Assembly (NCBI RefSeq): GCF_900177725.1
Contig: NZ_FXAT01000007.1
Coordinates: 248,001-312,000, forward strand
From: Paraburkholderia susongensis
GTDB taxonomy: Bacteria; Pseudomonadota; Gammaproteobacteria; Burkholderiales; Burkholderiaceae
DNA length: 64,000 nt
Direction of reading: 5' to 3'
This document shows positions 55,653 to 64,000 of this stretch, piece after piece. Each line of letters opens with the position of its first letter. The first letter of the stretch is position 1. Both the position numbers and the translations under genes were made by a program. The notes under the pieces were generated by a model. The model made no database searches. It was not told the origin of the DNA and saw only the letters and a program-made list of their open reading frames with translations.

Positions 55653-57023
55653 ATGAGCAAAAAATATCTCGAGATTCGCAATCCCTTTAACAAATCCGTA
55701 GTTGGAAATCTGGTTGTGTCCACCGGGGAGGATGTTCAAAAGGCCGTTGCGAACGCTTTCGAGGCATGGAAGGAGTTTCGTTACTCCACACCATTCGAGC
55801 GCAAAACGCTTCTCTATGCGCTCGCGGAGCAGATTCGAAAAAATGCCGATGCGATGGCTCGCACTGTGAGTCTGGAAATGGGCAAGACGTTGCGTGAAGC
55901 TACGAATGAGATTCGTCGCGCGCAAAATACGCTGAAGCTCTCCGCGGATGCCGGTATGGTCCTCCACGGCGAGGTATTGCCCTGTGCGGTTGCAGAAGGC
56001 TCGCCTGACAAGCAGGCGACCATCACGTATGAACCAACAGGTGTTCTGGGTGCGATCACGCCGTTCAATTACCCGGTCAATCTCCTCTGTCACAAATTGG
56101 GTCCAGCCATTGCAGCCGGCAACGCAGTGGTGGCCAAGCCCTCTCCCAAGGCGCCTCTGACAGCGGACATGCTCTGTCGCCTGGCGCGCGAAGCGGGATT
56201 CCCGCCGGGGCTGTTCCAGATGGTTCACGGTGGCGCGGATGTTGCGATGGCTCTCGCACACAGTCCGATTTCGCTGCTTAGCTTTACCGGCGGCCCGGCT
56301 GCGGGGCTGGCGCTGAAGAACGCGGCGGGTTTGGTTCGTTGCCTGATGGAACTGGGCGGCAACGATCCAATGGTCGTGATGCCTGACGCCGATCTGGGCA
56401 AGGCTGCCGATGTCGTGATCGGCCATCGCTTCGAGATCGCAGGCCAAAGCTGCGCAGCGGTAAAGAAGTTATATCTGCATCGAGAAATCCGTGAAGAAAT
56501 GCTCGCTTTGCTGGAAGCTCGCGTGGCAAATATCAGGACCGGATACCCCACCCAAATGGAGACTGATATGGGTACCGTGATCGATGAAGTGGCAGCGCAG
56601 GAGGTCGAGCGACGTGTGAAGCTGGCCATTCACGACGGCGCCCGTCTGATCTCGGGTGGCGAGCGACAGGCTGCTCTGTTCCAGCCAACGTTGCTTGATT
56701 GCGTCCCGCCGAACACGGACCTGGTGAAGTCTGAGACCTTCGGGCCTGTCATCGCCATCCGTCCTTTCGAGGCGATCGATATGGTGATCGATGAGGTAAA
56801 CGAAAGTGAATACGGCCTGCAAGCTGGCGTGTTCACCAATGATCACGGCCTCATCAAGCGTTTTTCCCGGGAGCTTCGCGTTGGTGGCGTGATGATCAAC
56901 GAAGGTCCAGATTTCCGTGCGGAGAACGTTCCCTTCGGAGGTATCAAATCCAGCGGGCTTGGCCGTGAGGGAGTCCATGTCACGCTTCGCGAAATGAGCG
57001 AAACCAAAGTCGTAATCGACTGA
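55653..57023 (+). CDS. Aldehyde dehydrogenase family protein
   Basis: 456 residues from the ATG at 55653; a GTG 3 nt before is possible. Active-site residues are N139 (TPFNYP), E233 (MELGGNDP) and C267 (AGQSCAAV); the NAD site shows FTGGPAAGLAL and the C-terminus has PFGGIKSSGLGREG. It oxidises an aldehyde to an acid with NAD(P). In this cluster it could act on the semialdehyde released by the DapA-like enzyme (for DapA running backwards, aspartate semialdehyde) or on a flavoenzyme product. The gene starts 12 nt after the alpha subunit. Confidence 0.9.
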   Translation: MSKKYLEIRNPFNKSVVGNLVVSTGEDVQKAVANAFEAWKEFRYSTPFERKTLLYALAEQIRKNADAMARTVSLEMGKTLREATNEIRRAQNTLKLSADAGMVLHGEVLPCAVAEGSPDKQATITYEPTGVLGAITPFNYPVNLLCHKLGPAIAAGNAVVAKPSPKAPLTADMLCRLAREAGFPPGLFQMVHGGADVAMALAHSPISLLSFTGGPAAGLALKNAAGLVRCLMELGGNDPMVVMPDADLGKAADVVIGHRFEIAGQSCAAVKKLYLHREIREEMLALLEARVANIRTGYPTQMETDMGTVIDEVAAQEVERRVKLAIHDGARLISGGERQAALFQPTLLDCVPPNTDLVKSETFGPVIAIRPFEAIDMVIDEVNESEYGLQAGVFTNDHGLIKRFSRELRVGGVMINEGPDFRAENVPFGGIKSSGLGREGVHVTLREMSETKVVID

Positions 57024-57123
57024 CCCGAGAATTCCGTTCGATTTCCCGATCGGCTGCCCCGAACTCCCGTAACCAGGTTGGCTTCTGATAGCCAGATAAG
57101 CTTCGATAGATAAGGATTGCAAA

Positions 57124-58026
57124 ATGGAACAAAAGTGGAAGGACAAACTCGCTGGCGTTTTCACCGCTCTCGTAACGCCATTCAAGGACGGAAAGGTAGA
57201 TCTGGCAGCGTTGGAACGTCATGTCGAGCGTCAGCTCGATCTGGGCGTGCACGGTCTCGTGCCGGTGGGAACCACGGGTGAGGCCGCGACATTGAATGCT
57301 TCCGAGACAGCGGACGTGATTCGTGTGACTGTGGAACGCGCACGCGGTCGTGCATTTGTGCTTGCCGGTGCAGGGGCGAACGACACGGCTGTTGCGATCC
57401 AGAAAGCGAGGCAGGCTGCGGAGCAAGGCGTTGATGGCCTTCTCGTCGTCACGCCGTACTACAACAAGCCTACTCAGGCGGGCTTGTTCGACCATTTCGC
57501 TGCGATCGCGGGCGAGGTGAAGCTTCCGATTATGTTGTACAGCGTTCCTGGCCGTACTGGTGTGGAGCTTGCGGCCGACACAGCAGCGCGTCTTGCCCGT
57601 GATTACAAGAATATCGTTGGTATCAAGGAAGCCGGCGGCAAGGCTGAACGCGTCACGGAGCTACGCCTTGCATGCGGAGATGATTTCGTGATCCATTGTG
57701 GTGACGACGGCCTCGCGCTCCCGTTCTACGCGTTGGGGGCCGACGGGCTGACGAGCGTGGCATCGAACCTCATTCCCCACGAGTTGCTGGAGATGTACGG
57801 TGCGTGGCGACAAGGCGACTACTCGCGTGCACTGGAACTTCACAACAACGTCTTCGATCTGGTCAAACACCTCTTCATCGAAAGCAACCCTGTGCCGGTC
57901 AAAGCGGCTCTCGCTAGTGCGGGTCACATGCAACCCGACGTCCGTCGGCCGTTGGCGAAGTTGCGCCACGAATCCGAACTCGCCCTGACGCGTTGTCTGA
58001 AACTCCACGCTGAGATCGTCGGCTAA
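57124..58026 (+). CDS. dapA: 4-hydroxy-tetrahydrodipicolinate synthase (DapA) family protein
   Basis: 300 residues, aagga site upstream. Canonical DapA features are GTTGEAATL (Thr50/51), VVTPYYNKPTQAG, Y139 (IMLYS), R144 (PGRTG) and the Schiff-base K168 (VGIKEAGG); ESNPVPVKAAL is a further DapA marker. The family condenses pyruvate and aspartate semialdehyde, or performs the reverse aldol or a deamination in catabolic relatives. It looks more like true DapA than like the hydroxyproline-pathway deaminase. With dapB in the same island, a second lysine-type pair is present. Confidence 0.9.
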   Translation: MEQKWKDKLAGVFTALVTPFKDGKVDLAALERHVERQLDLGVHGLVPVGTTGEAATLNASETADVIRVTVERARGRAFVLAGAGANDTAVAIQKARQAAEQGVDGLLVVTPYYNKPTQAGLFDHFAAIAGEVKLPIMLYSVPGRTGVELAADTAARLARDYKNIVGIKEAGGKAERVTELRLACGDDFVIHCGDDGLALPFYALGADGLTSVASNLIPHELLEMYGAWRQGDYSRALELHNNVFDLVKHLFIESNPVPVKAALASAGHMQPDVRRPLAKLRHESELALTRCLKLHAEIVG

Positions 58027-58045
58027 CGAGACGGATGCGGCCAGG

Positions 58046-58771
58046 ATGAATACTTTAAAGCAGCCGCTGCTCCGTCCAGTGGTCAACGACCTGACGCTAG
58101 GGGTTCTGATGCTCGACACCAGATTCCCCCGCTTCCCGGGTGAAATCGGGAACGGTATGACGTGGCCTGTGCCGCTCCAGTTCAAGATTGTTCGCGGTGC
58201 CACACCCACGCGGGTGGTCGACGACGAGGGGAAGGGTCTGCTCGAACCTTTTCTCGAGGCAGCACATGAACTCATCGACCTGGGCGTGCGGGGAATCACC
58301 ACCAGTTGTGGCTTTCTCGCGCTGTTTCAGCGTGAGATGGCGCAGGCGCTGCCGGTCCCGGTTGCAACAAGCGCATTGCTGCAGATCCCGTCAATCCAGA
58401 CGATGCTTCCTCAGGGCAAGCGGGTCGGCATTCTGACCTTCAACAAGGAAGCGCTGACGGAACGACATCTTCGCGCGGTTGGAGTGAGTTCGGATCTTCC
58501 CATCGTCGGAATGAGCGAGCGCAGCCTCTTTCGCAGAGTGTTCTCCGACAAGGCACTTCCGTCGGAGGCGGATTTCGGCATGCTTGAAGCTGAGATGGCA
58601 GATGCCGCGCGTCGACTCCTCAGCGAGAATCCGGACGTTGGAGCAATCCTCTGTGAATGCACCAACATGCCGCCATTCGCGAAGGTTATTCGCGAAGCGA
58701 CAGGGCTTCCCGTGTTTGACGTCGTGGGCATGATCCGCTGGTTCGTTTCGGCAATACAGCAACAGGACTAG
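58046..58771 (+). CDS. Aspartate/glutamate racemase family protein (hydantoin racemase/maleate isomerase-like)
   Basis: 241 residues. Two conserved Cys sites, C88 (TTSCGFLALF) and C203/C205 (ILCECTNMPPF), are the acid/base pair of the Asp/Glu racemase superfamily. GKRVGILTFN begins the second domain. It follows DapA by 19 nt. It might racemise the imported amino acid or a product such as aspartate, but the subfamily includes isomerases and amide hydrolases, so the reaction is not certain. Confidence 0.8.
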   Translation: MNTLKQPLLRPVVNDLTLGVLMLDTRFPRFPGEIGNGMTWPVPLQFKIVRGATPTRVVDDEGKGLLEPFLEAAHELIDLGVRGITTSCGFLALFQREMAQALPVPVATSALLQIPSIQTMLPQGKRVGILTFNKEALTERHLRAVGVSSDLPIVGMSERSLFRRVFSDKALPSEADFGMLEAEMADAARRLLSENPDVGAILCECTNMPPFAKVIREATGLPVFDVVGMIRWFVSAIQQQD

Positions 58772-58833
58772 TTCACCCGAATCGGCCGGCATCCATGTCT
58801 GTCGACGGTGAAATAGAGATCAAGGAGCTTCAA

Positions 58834-59610
58834 ATGTCACAACCGATGATCCAGGTTTCCAATCTGCGCAAGTCTTTTGGTCAACACAATGTTCTTCGCG
58901 ATGTATCGCTTACCATCGAAAAGGGCAGCGTGACTACGCTGCTTGGTCCATCGGGTTCGGGTAAGTCGACGCTCTTGCGTTGCATGAACCTCCTTGAAAC
59001 GCCGGACGGTGGTTCGATCGCAATCAACGGACGGGCGGTGGATTTCGACAGGTCGAAACGGATTCGAGCGAAGGAGACCGCGAATTTTCGCTCGTGTACC
59101 GGCATGGTATTCCAGCATTTCAACCTGTTCCCGCATATGACGGCAGCGCAGAACGTCATGGAGGGGCTCGTTACTGTCCGGAAAGAGTCCAAGGCGGTGG
59201 CAAGCGTGAGAGCGATGGAATTGCTCGAGAGGGTGGGGCTGTCCAGCCAGGCCAATCAATATCCGGGCAGTCTTTCCGGCGGGCAGAAACAGCGTGTTGC
59301 CATCGCCCGGGCACTAGCCATGAAGCCTGAAGTGCTTCTTCTGGACGAGGCCACATCCGCGCTCGATCCAGAGCTCGTTGGAGAAGTCCTGACCGTTATT
59401 CGAACATTGGCCGAAACCGGTATGACAATGGTTCTGGTGACTCACGAAATCGGATTTGCCCGCGAGGTGTCCGATACCATCACATTCATGCGCGATGGTG
59501 TGGTCGTTGAGACGGGCAAACCGTCGGCCGTGATCGACAATCCAGCGGAAGAAGCTACTCGCGCATTTCTGTCGCGATTTGTGAAGTCTGGCCAACCTGT
59601 TATGGCATAG
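58834..59610 (+). CDS. Amino-acid ABC transporter ATP-binding protein (HisP/GlnQ-like)
   Basis: 258 residues from the ATG at 58834 (aaggag 7 nt upstream). Walker A is GPSGSGKST (38-46), the Q-loop FQHFNLFPHMT, signature LSGGQKQRVAIAR, Walker B LLLDEATSALDPE and switch VTHEIGFAREVSD. This is the ATPase of polar amino acid importers and lacks an adjacent permease; the one at 49994 is the natural partner, 8 kb upstream. Confidence 0.93.
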   Translation: MSQPMIQVSNLRKSFGQHNVLRDVSLTIEKGSVTTLLGPSGSGKSTLLRCMNLLETPDGGSIAINGRAVDFDRSKRIRAKETANFRSCTGMVFQHFNLFPHMTAAQNVMEGLVTVRKESKAVASVRAMELLERVGLSSQANQYPGSLSGGQKQRVAIARALAMKPEVLLLDEATSALDPELVGEVLTVIRTLAETGMTMVLVTHEIGFAREVSDTITFMRDGVVVETGKPSAVIDNPAEEATRAFLSRFVKSGQPVMA

Positions 59611-59644
59611 TCATACGAATTTCAGCAATAGTGGCAGGTCCGGT

Positions 59645-60556
59645 ATGCGAGAAGTCAGCCTCAGCTTAACCCAGACATTTTTTCTGGTTGCCCGTGAAGG
59701 TACCTATTCCGCTGCAGCGCGGCTGCTGAACATCTCGTATCAGTCCGTGGCCAATCATGTTCGCCGACTCGAACAGATGGTCGGTGAGCGGCTGGTTATC
59801 GCTCAGCGAGGGGTGAAGACGATCCAACTGACTGCGCGTGGCAATAGTCTCTATCAGCTTCTTGAGCCGGAGTTTGAAGTTGTTCTGGCTCGCCTCGGCA
59901 GTTTGATCGACAAAGAGCGGCCGGTGCTGCGAGTGGGTATGCCGCAGGCGATTTTCTATTACTTGATGCCCTCGGTTCTCAAAGCGTTCAATGCGCTTCA
60001 TCCGACTGTCGAGGTGATTTGTTATGAACGGGACACTGCTCTCGTTGATCTGATCAAGCAAGGCAAGCTGGACGCGTGCGTGTCAGAGCGATACTTCGGC
60101 GATCAGGTTGTGCCACAGCATGTGATCTGTAGCTACGAACCCGCTCTGGTTTATCCGGCTGACTGGGACGGGCCGTCCGATGAAGACAGTGTGTCTGGAT
60201 GGTCCAGCAAACGTCCCTTCGTTACTCATGAACCTGGGCAACTGCTACGGAACATCGCTACCGACATCCTCACGACTGACGAAGGTCCGCCGGAAGTCAC
60301 GATATCAACCTCAGGCAGCTCGAGTGTCATGCGCTGCGTCGAGGAGGGAATCGGGTTCTCGATAATTCCGAGCTGGTGTTTTTCCGAAGGAAATAGCCTA
60401 GTCAGGATGTTCCGTTTGCCATCAGCGCCGAAGGTACCGATCTACTTTGGGGAGGCGCTCTTCCTCAGGACGAATCCGTACGTGCGGTCACTACACAAAT
60501 TGTGCGCTGAAGCGATTCTCGGGCGGATTGCGGAGTTGACGGGATCGCCCTCGTGA
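59645..60556 (+). CDS. LysR-family regulator, probable regulator of the dapA/dapB island
   Basis: 303 residues. The HTH is AAARLLNISYQSVANHVRRLEQMVGERL-like (residues ~20-47), followed by the PBP2-type effector domain (PVLRVGMPQAIFYYLMPSVLK). The gene is the last of the + strand run (34 nt after the ATPase) and is convergent with the aminotransferase gene. It is the only regulator in the island and so the likely protein for the box at 52736-52750. Confidence 0.88.
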   Translation: MREVSLSLTQTFFLVAREGTYSAAARLLNISYQSVANHVRRLEQMVGERLVIAQRGVKTIQLTARGNSLYQLLEPEFEVVLARLGSLIDKERPVLRVGMPQAIFYYLMPSVLKAFNALHPTVEVICYERDTALVDLIKQGKLDACVSERYFGDQVVPQHVICSYEPALVYPADWDGPSDEDSVSGWSSKRPFVTHEPGQLLRNIATDILTTDEGPPEVTISTSGSSSVMRCVEEGIGFSIIPSWCFSEGNSLVRMFRLPSAPKVPIYFGEALFLRTNPYVRSLHKLCAEAILGRIAELTGSPS

Positions 60557-60675
60557 TGCTGAATGTAAGCGGCAGTGCCGAATCGTGCGCATAGCTTCTC
60601 CGGCAGGTTCCGGAGTCCTCTTGCCAAGGCGGTTGCAAAGGCGAGCCATGCGCACATGCTTCGAAAGAAAACGCT

Positions 60676-61803
60676 CTAAAGAATACTGTCCAACGCCTTG
60701 GCGAATCTGGCGACCGCGCCTTCGACGTCATGCAGTTTGTCCAGGCCGAACAATCCTATGCGGAAGGTCCTGAAATCTTCAGGCTCGTCGCATTGAAGGG
60801 GAACGCCGGGCGCAATCTGCAAGCCGGCATCGGCGAATTTCTGGCCGGATCGTATGCCGTCATCGTCCGTGTAGCAGACCACGACGCCCGGCGCCTGAAA
60901 ACCTTCAGCCGCCACGCTTCTGAAACCTTTGCTACTCAGGAGTGAGCGAATGCGCTTGCCGAGTTCAAGCTGCTCCGCTCTCACTTTGTCGAAGCCGTAT
61001 GCCTCGGTTTCCTTCATGACATCACGCAGCGTCGCGAGACTGTCCGTGGGCATCGTGGCGTGGTACGCGAACCCGCCGTTCTCGTAGGCTTCCATGATCT
61101 GCAGCCATTTGCGAAGATCGCAAGCGAAACTGGTGCTGGTTGTTGCGTCGATTCTTTCGCGGGCGAGAGGGCTGAGCATGACCAGTGCGCAGCAGGGTGA
61201 CGCGCTCCATCCCTTTTGCGGTGCGCTGATCAGGACGTCGACGCCGCTCGCCTGCATGTCGACCCAGACCGTGCCGGAGGCAATGCAATCCAGTACAAAC
61301 ATACCGCCGACGGCATGCACAGCGTCGGCCACCGCGCGCAAATAAGCGTCCGGCAGCATCATCCCGGATGCGGTTTCGACATGCGGCGCAAAGACCAGAT
61401 CCGGCTTGTTTTCCTTGATCGCAGCCACCACGTCTTCGATAGGTGGCGGTGCATAGGCCGCCTGCCTTCCTGGTTCGACCGGGCGCGCCTTCAACACGAT
61501 CGATTCGGACGGAATGCTGCCCATGTCGAAAATCTGCGACCAGCGGAAACTGAACCAGCCATTGCGGATGACCAGACACTTCCTGTTCGTCGCGAACTGC
61601 CGGGCGACGGCTTCCATGCCGAAAGTCCCGCTGCCCGGGACGATCACGGCCGCCTTCGCGTTGTAGACTTTTTTCAGGGCGTCGGAAATATCGCGTACGA
61701 CTCCTTGAAAGAGCTGCGACATATGATTGATTGATCGGTCGGTGTAAACGACTGAATATTCGAGGAGCCCCTCGCGGTCGACATTGGGAAGTAAACCTGG
61801 CAC
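60676..61803 (-). CDS. Class V PLP-dependent aminotransferase (alanine-glyoxylate / serine-pyruvate type)
   Basis: 375 residues, GTG start with a perfect aggagg site 5 nt upstream. PLP-binding features are GSGTFGMEAVARQF (phosphate region), HVETASGM, LDCIAS (Asp) and Lys197 in ISAPQKGWSAS; VPLQCDEPEDFRTFRIGLFG is a late class V block. Members include alanine-glyoxylate, serine-pyruvate and aminoethylphosphonate transaminases. It is convergent with the island's LysR gene. It may remove the amino group from a product such as aspartate or alanine, but the substrate is not certain. Confidence 0.88.
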   Translation of the reverse strand: MPGLLPNVDREGLLEYSVVYTDRSINHMSQLFQGVVRDISDALKKVYNAKAAVIVPGSGTFGMEAVARQFATNRKCLVIRNGWFSFRWSQIFDMGSIPSESIVLKARPVEPGRQAAYAPPPIEDVVAAIKENKPDLVFAPHVETASGMMLPDAYLRAVADAVHAVGGMFVLDCIASGTVWVDMQASGVDVLISAPQKGWSASPCCALVMLSPLARERIDATTSTSFACDLRKWLQIMEAYENGGFAYHATMPTDSLATLRDVMKETEAYGFDKVRAEQLELGKRIRSLLSSKGFRSVAAEGFQAPGVVVCYTDDDGIRSGQKFADAGLQIAPGVPLQCDEPEDFRTFRIGLFGLDKLHDVEGAVARFAKALDSIL

Positions 61804-62077
61804 GCTCGCCTCCTGTAATAGACGAATAAGAGAATCGAAAACAGATTCTAACGAAAGCCACCTGCAACGGCTTCGGCCGAGACGCCGCCGTTACCCATCC
61901 AGCAAGCTTCGGCATGGACCGGCCGTCGAGTCACACCGGTTGTGAATGCTCCAGTGGCAACGATCGGCACGATTATGAACCGTCGCCTCCGAAGTGGTCC
62001 AATATCTGCGCGACAACCTGCGGTCCCAGTGCGTGGGCTACCGCCAGTCACACAATCTTCCTGTTGAGAGGTGAGCC

Positions 62078-62551
62078 ATGAACTCTGGAAAGCACATCGC
62101 GCTGGTTGCCCTCGCCCTTTTCGCTGCGCTGACAAGCGCAGATGCCATTGCTCAGGACACGCCGAATGCTGTCCTGGAGGTAAGCGTGAACGGGACTGTC
62201 TACAAAGGCCAGGCGGAATATGAAGCGACTGGCTCCCCCGATTCGGCTGCGGCAATGGAGTTTCTCAGGCAGAACTCCATTCACCTGCTGCCCGGTGGTA
62301 CGGCACAGCTGAAGGTCGACCTCGTCGGTGCGGATGGGTCGAGGACTGACGTTACCGACGACACCGACACGCACTACGCGGCCGTCACGAACTGGAACCT
62401 CGATGTGTCGGCCACGGGGGTCGTCACACAGAGGGCCGACCCGAAATATTCCGCGGCTAATGCGAAAAACTCAAAAGACGGACAAATAATCGTCTGGTAC
62501 AAGAAAGGCACCACCTTAGGCTTCAACGCCATCGAAGTGATTATCGACTAG
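62078..62551 (+). CDS. Secreted hypothetical protein
   Basis: 157 residues with a strong gagaggtg site upstream and a signal peptide (HIALVALALFAALTSADAIAQ). The mature part is beta-rich (VLEVSVNGTVYKGQ, AQLKVDLVGADGSRTDVTDDT, NWNLDVSATGVVTQ, GQIIVWYKKG), resembling a bacterial Ig-like (Big) domain. Function unknown. It is probably in the periplasm or outside the cell. Confidence 0.7.
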   Translation: MNSGKHIALVALALFAALTSADAIAQDTPNAVLEVSVNGTVYKGQAEYEATGSPDSAAAMEFLRQNSIHLLPGGTAQLKVDLVGADGSRTDVTDDTDTHYAAVTNWNLDVSATGVVTQRADPKYSAANAKNSKDGQIIVWYKKGTTLGFNAIEVIID

Positions 62552-62647
62552 CGGTGGCCGAATGCGCCGGCTGAAAACCCGGTGCCTGACGGAATGCGAA
62601 GACAGAATCTGACGAAAGCGCGACCGTGCGCAGTCGCGTTATTCCAT

Positions 62648-63538
62648 TCATGAACACGTGCCCTCGCGTTCGAGCCATGAACCGAACAGCACGACCAGTT
62701 CATCGCCAAACTTTTCATCCGGAACGTAGGTGCAATAGCTGCGCGATGGCAGACGAGGACCGGCGAACGGTGCGACAAGCCGGCCAGCGGCGAGATCGTC
62801 GGATACCAGCGCAGTCGGCCCCATTGCGATGCCGATTCCGTCGATGGCAGCCTGCAAGGTCAGGTAGAAGTGGTCGAAGGTCAACGCCGCAGCCGGCCTC
62901 AGGGCAGGAATCTGCGCGCTCGCCAGCCAGTCGGGCCACAGCCGCGGAAGGCTCGAGGTATGCAGCAACGTGTGTTGTCGCATATCGCCCGGCGATCGAA
63001 GCGGCAAGCGCTGCAGAAGCGCCGGGCTACAGACCGGAAGCCTTTCCTCGGAGAGGAAAGGCCGCATCGAGTAGCCGTAGAACGTGTCCGGACCACCCCG
63101 GATGATGATGTCGTAGTTTTCTTTCAGGCTCTCCAACGGCCCGTTCGACGTCTCCACCTTGACCTCCACGTCGGGATGCTCAGCGCGGAATTTCGCCAGC
63201 CTCGGCACCAGCCAGCGCAACGTGAAGGTCGCGGGCGCGTTCACGGACAGTGTCCGGGCGACCGTTTCGGGCACACCGTATCTCGCGGTTGCCTGCGAAA
63301 GCCGTTCGAACAAGGGGCCGATTTCCTCCAGATAGGCCTTCGCCGCCGGCGTCGGCTTCACGCGCCGGTTTTGCCGTTCAAACAACGCTGCGCCGAGCCA
63401 TTCCTCCAGCAGGCGCACGTGCTGGCTCACCGCACCTGGAGTCACGTGCAGCTCCGCGGCGGCTTCCTTGAAGCTGCCGAGCCGACCGGCAGCCTCGAAG
63501 GCTCGCAAGGCATTGAGCGGGGGCAATAGCCGTTTCAT
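62648..63538 (-). CDS. LysR-family regulator, GcvA-like
   Basis: 296 residues. It starts MKRLLPPLNALRAFEAAGRLGSF, then the HTH LHVTPGAVSQHVRLLEEWLG; the PPLNALRAFEA start is the GcvA subgroup hallmark. The effector domain has TFTLRWLVPRLAKFRAEHPD. It is divergent from the EamA-type transporter gene, separated by about 120 nt, and probably controls it. Confidence 0.92.
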   Translation of the reverse strand: MKRLLPPLNALRAFEAAGRLGSFKEAAAELHVTPGAVSQHVRLLEEWLGAALFERQNRRVKPTPAAKAYLEEIGPLFERLSQATARYGVPETVARTLSVNAPATFTLRWLVPRLAKFRAEHPDVEVKVETSNGPLESLKENYDIIIRGGPDTFYGYSMRPFLSEERLPVCSPALLQRLPLRSPGDMRQHTLLHTSSLPRLWPDWLASAQIPALRPAAALTFDHFYLTLQAAIDGIGIAMGPTALVSDDLAAGRLVAPFAGPRLPSRSYCTYVPDEKFGDELVVLFGSWLEREGTCS

Positions 63539-63661
63539 TGGAAAGAGTTTTTCTAACGTGATCTCTCAATTTATCTGGTTTGTCGGCGAGTCTCAAGATA
63601 GATATTCTTCCTGCTGCGTCATCAATGAAATCTCCCGCTCCCTTTCCGGCCCGCAATCCCC

Positions 63662-64000
63662 ATGCTCAGTCATACCGGCGGTACCGTGCTCTTCGCCGCG
63701 CTGCTCCACGCGAGCTGGAACGCGATGCTGCACGGCAACCGCGACCGGTTTTTGTCCATGACGTGGATGAGCATCGCCATCGCGGTGGTTGCCACGTTCG
63801 TTGTCCTGTCCACTCCCTTGCCGGCTAGCGCCGCGTGGCCTTACATCGTCGCGTCGGGGCTCGTGCATATCTTCTACAACGTGAGCCTCGTGCGGTCGTA
63901 TCGCCGCAATGACCTGGCGCTGGCGTACCCGATCGCGCGAGGCTCATCGCCGCTGCTTGTCACGCTCGGCGCGGCGCTCTTCGCGCATGAAGCGATCGGC
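63662..64000 (+). CDS. EamA/DMT-family transporter, truncated by the window edge
   Basis: The frame is open from the ATG at 63662 to the window end (113 residues visible). The sequence GTVLFAALLHASWNAMLHGN and YNVSLVRSYRRNDLALAYPIARGSSPLLV matches the N-terminal TM helices of drug/metabolite transporters. It is an inner-membrane carrier or exporter. The divergent GcvA-like gene is the probable regulator. The ribosome site is weak, so the start is less certain. Confidence 0.8.
   Translation, partial: MLSHTGGTVLFAALLHASWNAMLHGNRDRFLSMTWMSIAIAVVATFVVLSTPLPASAAWPYIVASGLVHIFYNVSLVRSYRRNDLALAYPIARGSSPLLVTLGAALFAHEAIG

Noticed and set aside
52864..58026. Assignment of the flavoenzyme/ALDH/DapA genes to hydroxyproline breakdown
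   Set aside because: The DapA is canonical-like rather than like the pyrroline-hydroxycarboxylate deaminase, there is no proline-racemase-type epimerase, and DapB has no role in that pathway. The possibility is kept open only as an analogue.

Overview
The window is high-GC DNA with tight gene packing and looks like a chromosome segment of a Burkholderiaceae bacterium, most likely Paraburkholderia/Burkholderia. The inference rests on two DUF4148 proteins, four Gram-negative trimeric porins of the Burkholderia type, a monomeric NADP isocitrate dehydrogenase, TctD/TctE-like two-component pairs and many LysR, LacI and TetR regulators. I saw no rRNA, tRNA, CRISPR array, transposase or phage gene.

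Layout. (1) 1-3 kb: the 3' end of a probable cell-wall amidase followed 2 nt later by a small exported protein (candidate effector/immunity pair), a lone squalene/phytoene-synthase-family enzyme, a small membrane-anchored protein and a DUF4148 protein. (2) 3-6.4 kb: a phospholipase-C/acid-phosphatase-family phosphoesterase and a membrane-anchored TPR protein. (3) 6.7-15.2 kb: a NitT/TauT-type ABC transporter operon beside two paralogous sets of regulator, sensor kinase and binding protein, apparently an internal duplication. (4) 15.4-25.2 kb: a sugar-acid/uronate cluster of porin, LacI repressor, aldose epimerase, glucarate-dehydratase-family enolase, SDR, alginate-lyase-like protein, MFS carrier and second porin. 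A palindrome lies both before the LacI gene and in the divergent SDR/dehydratase promoter. (5) 25.7-27.9 kb: icd. (6) 28-32.6 kb: small and secreted proteins, including two His-rich exported proteins and a double-glycine-leader peptide with no processing genes nearby. (7) 32.9-38.4 kb: redox/stress genes: an F420-type NADP oxidoreductase, an SDR divergent from a TetR regulator with paired palindromes, a cNMP-binding/TrxR-like fusion, an NmrA-like reductase and DUF4148. (8) 38.6-44.1 kb: two LysR regulators, an M20 amidohydrolase, a polar amino-acid binding protein and a porin. (9) 44.4-47.9 kb: a three-subunit membrane FAD dehydrogenase (Tat small subunit, Fe-S-containing GMC flavoprotein, triheme cytochrome c). 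(10) 49.1-61.8 kb: a catabolic island of lower G+C by eye. It holds an amino-acid ABC transporter split between two loci, a porin broken by one stop codon, dapB, a three-part opine-oxidase/D-hydroxyproline-dehydrogenase-like flavoenzyme, an aldehyde dehydrogenase, dapA, an Asp/Glu-racemase-family protein, a LysR regulator and a class V aminotransferase. (11) 62-64 kb: a secreted hypothetical protein and a GcvA-like LysR regulator divergent from a truncated EamA/DMT transporter.

Most worth following up is region 10. Canonical-looking DapA and DapB sit with an imino/opine-type dehydrogenase and an aldehyde dehydrogenase, which suggests use of lysine-pathway chemistry for import and breakdown (or synthesis) of an N-substituted or cyclic amino acid. 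The substrate cannot be read from the sequence. Next are the orphan GG-leader peptide (32.4-32.6 kb), the duplicated sensor/transporter module and the inferred LacI and TetR operators.
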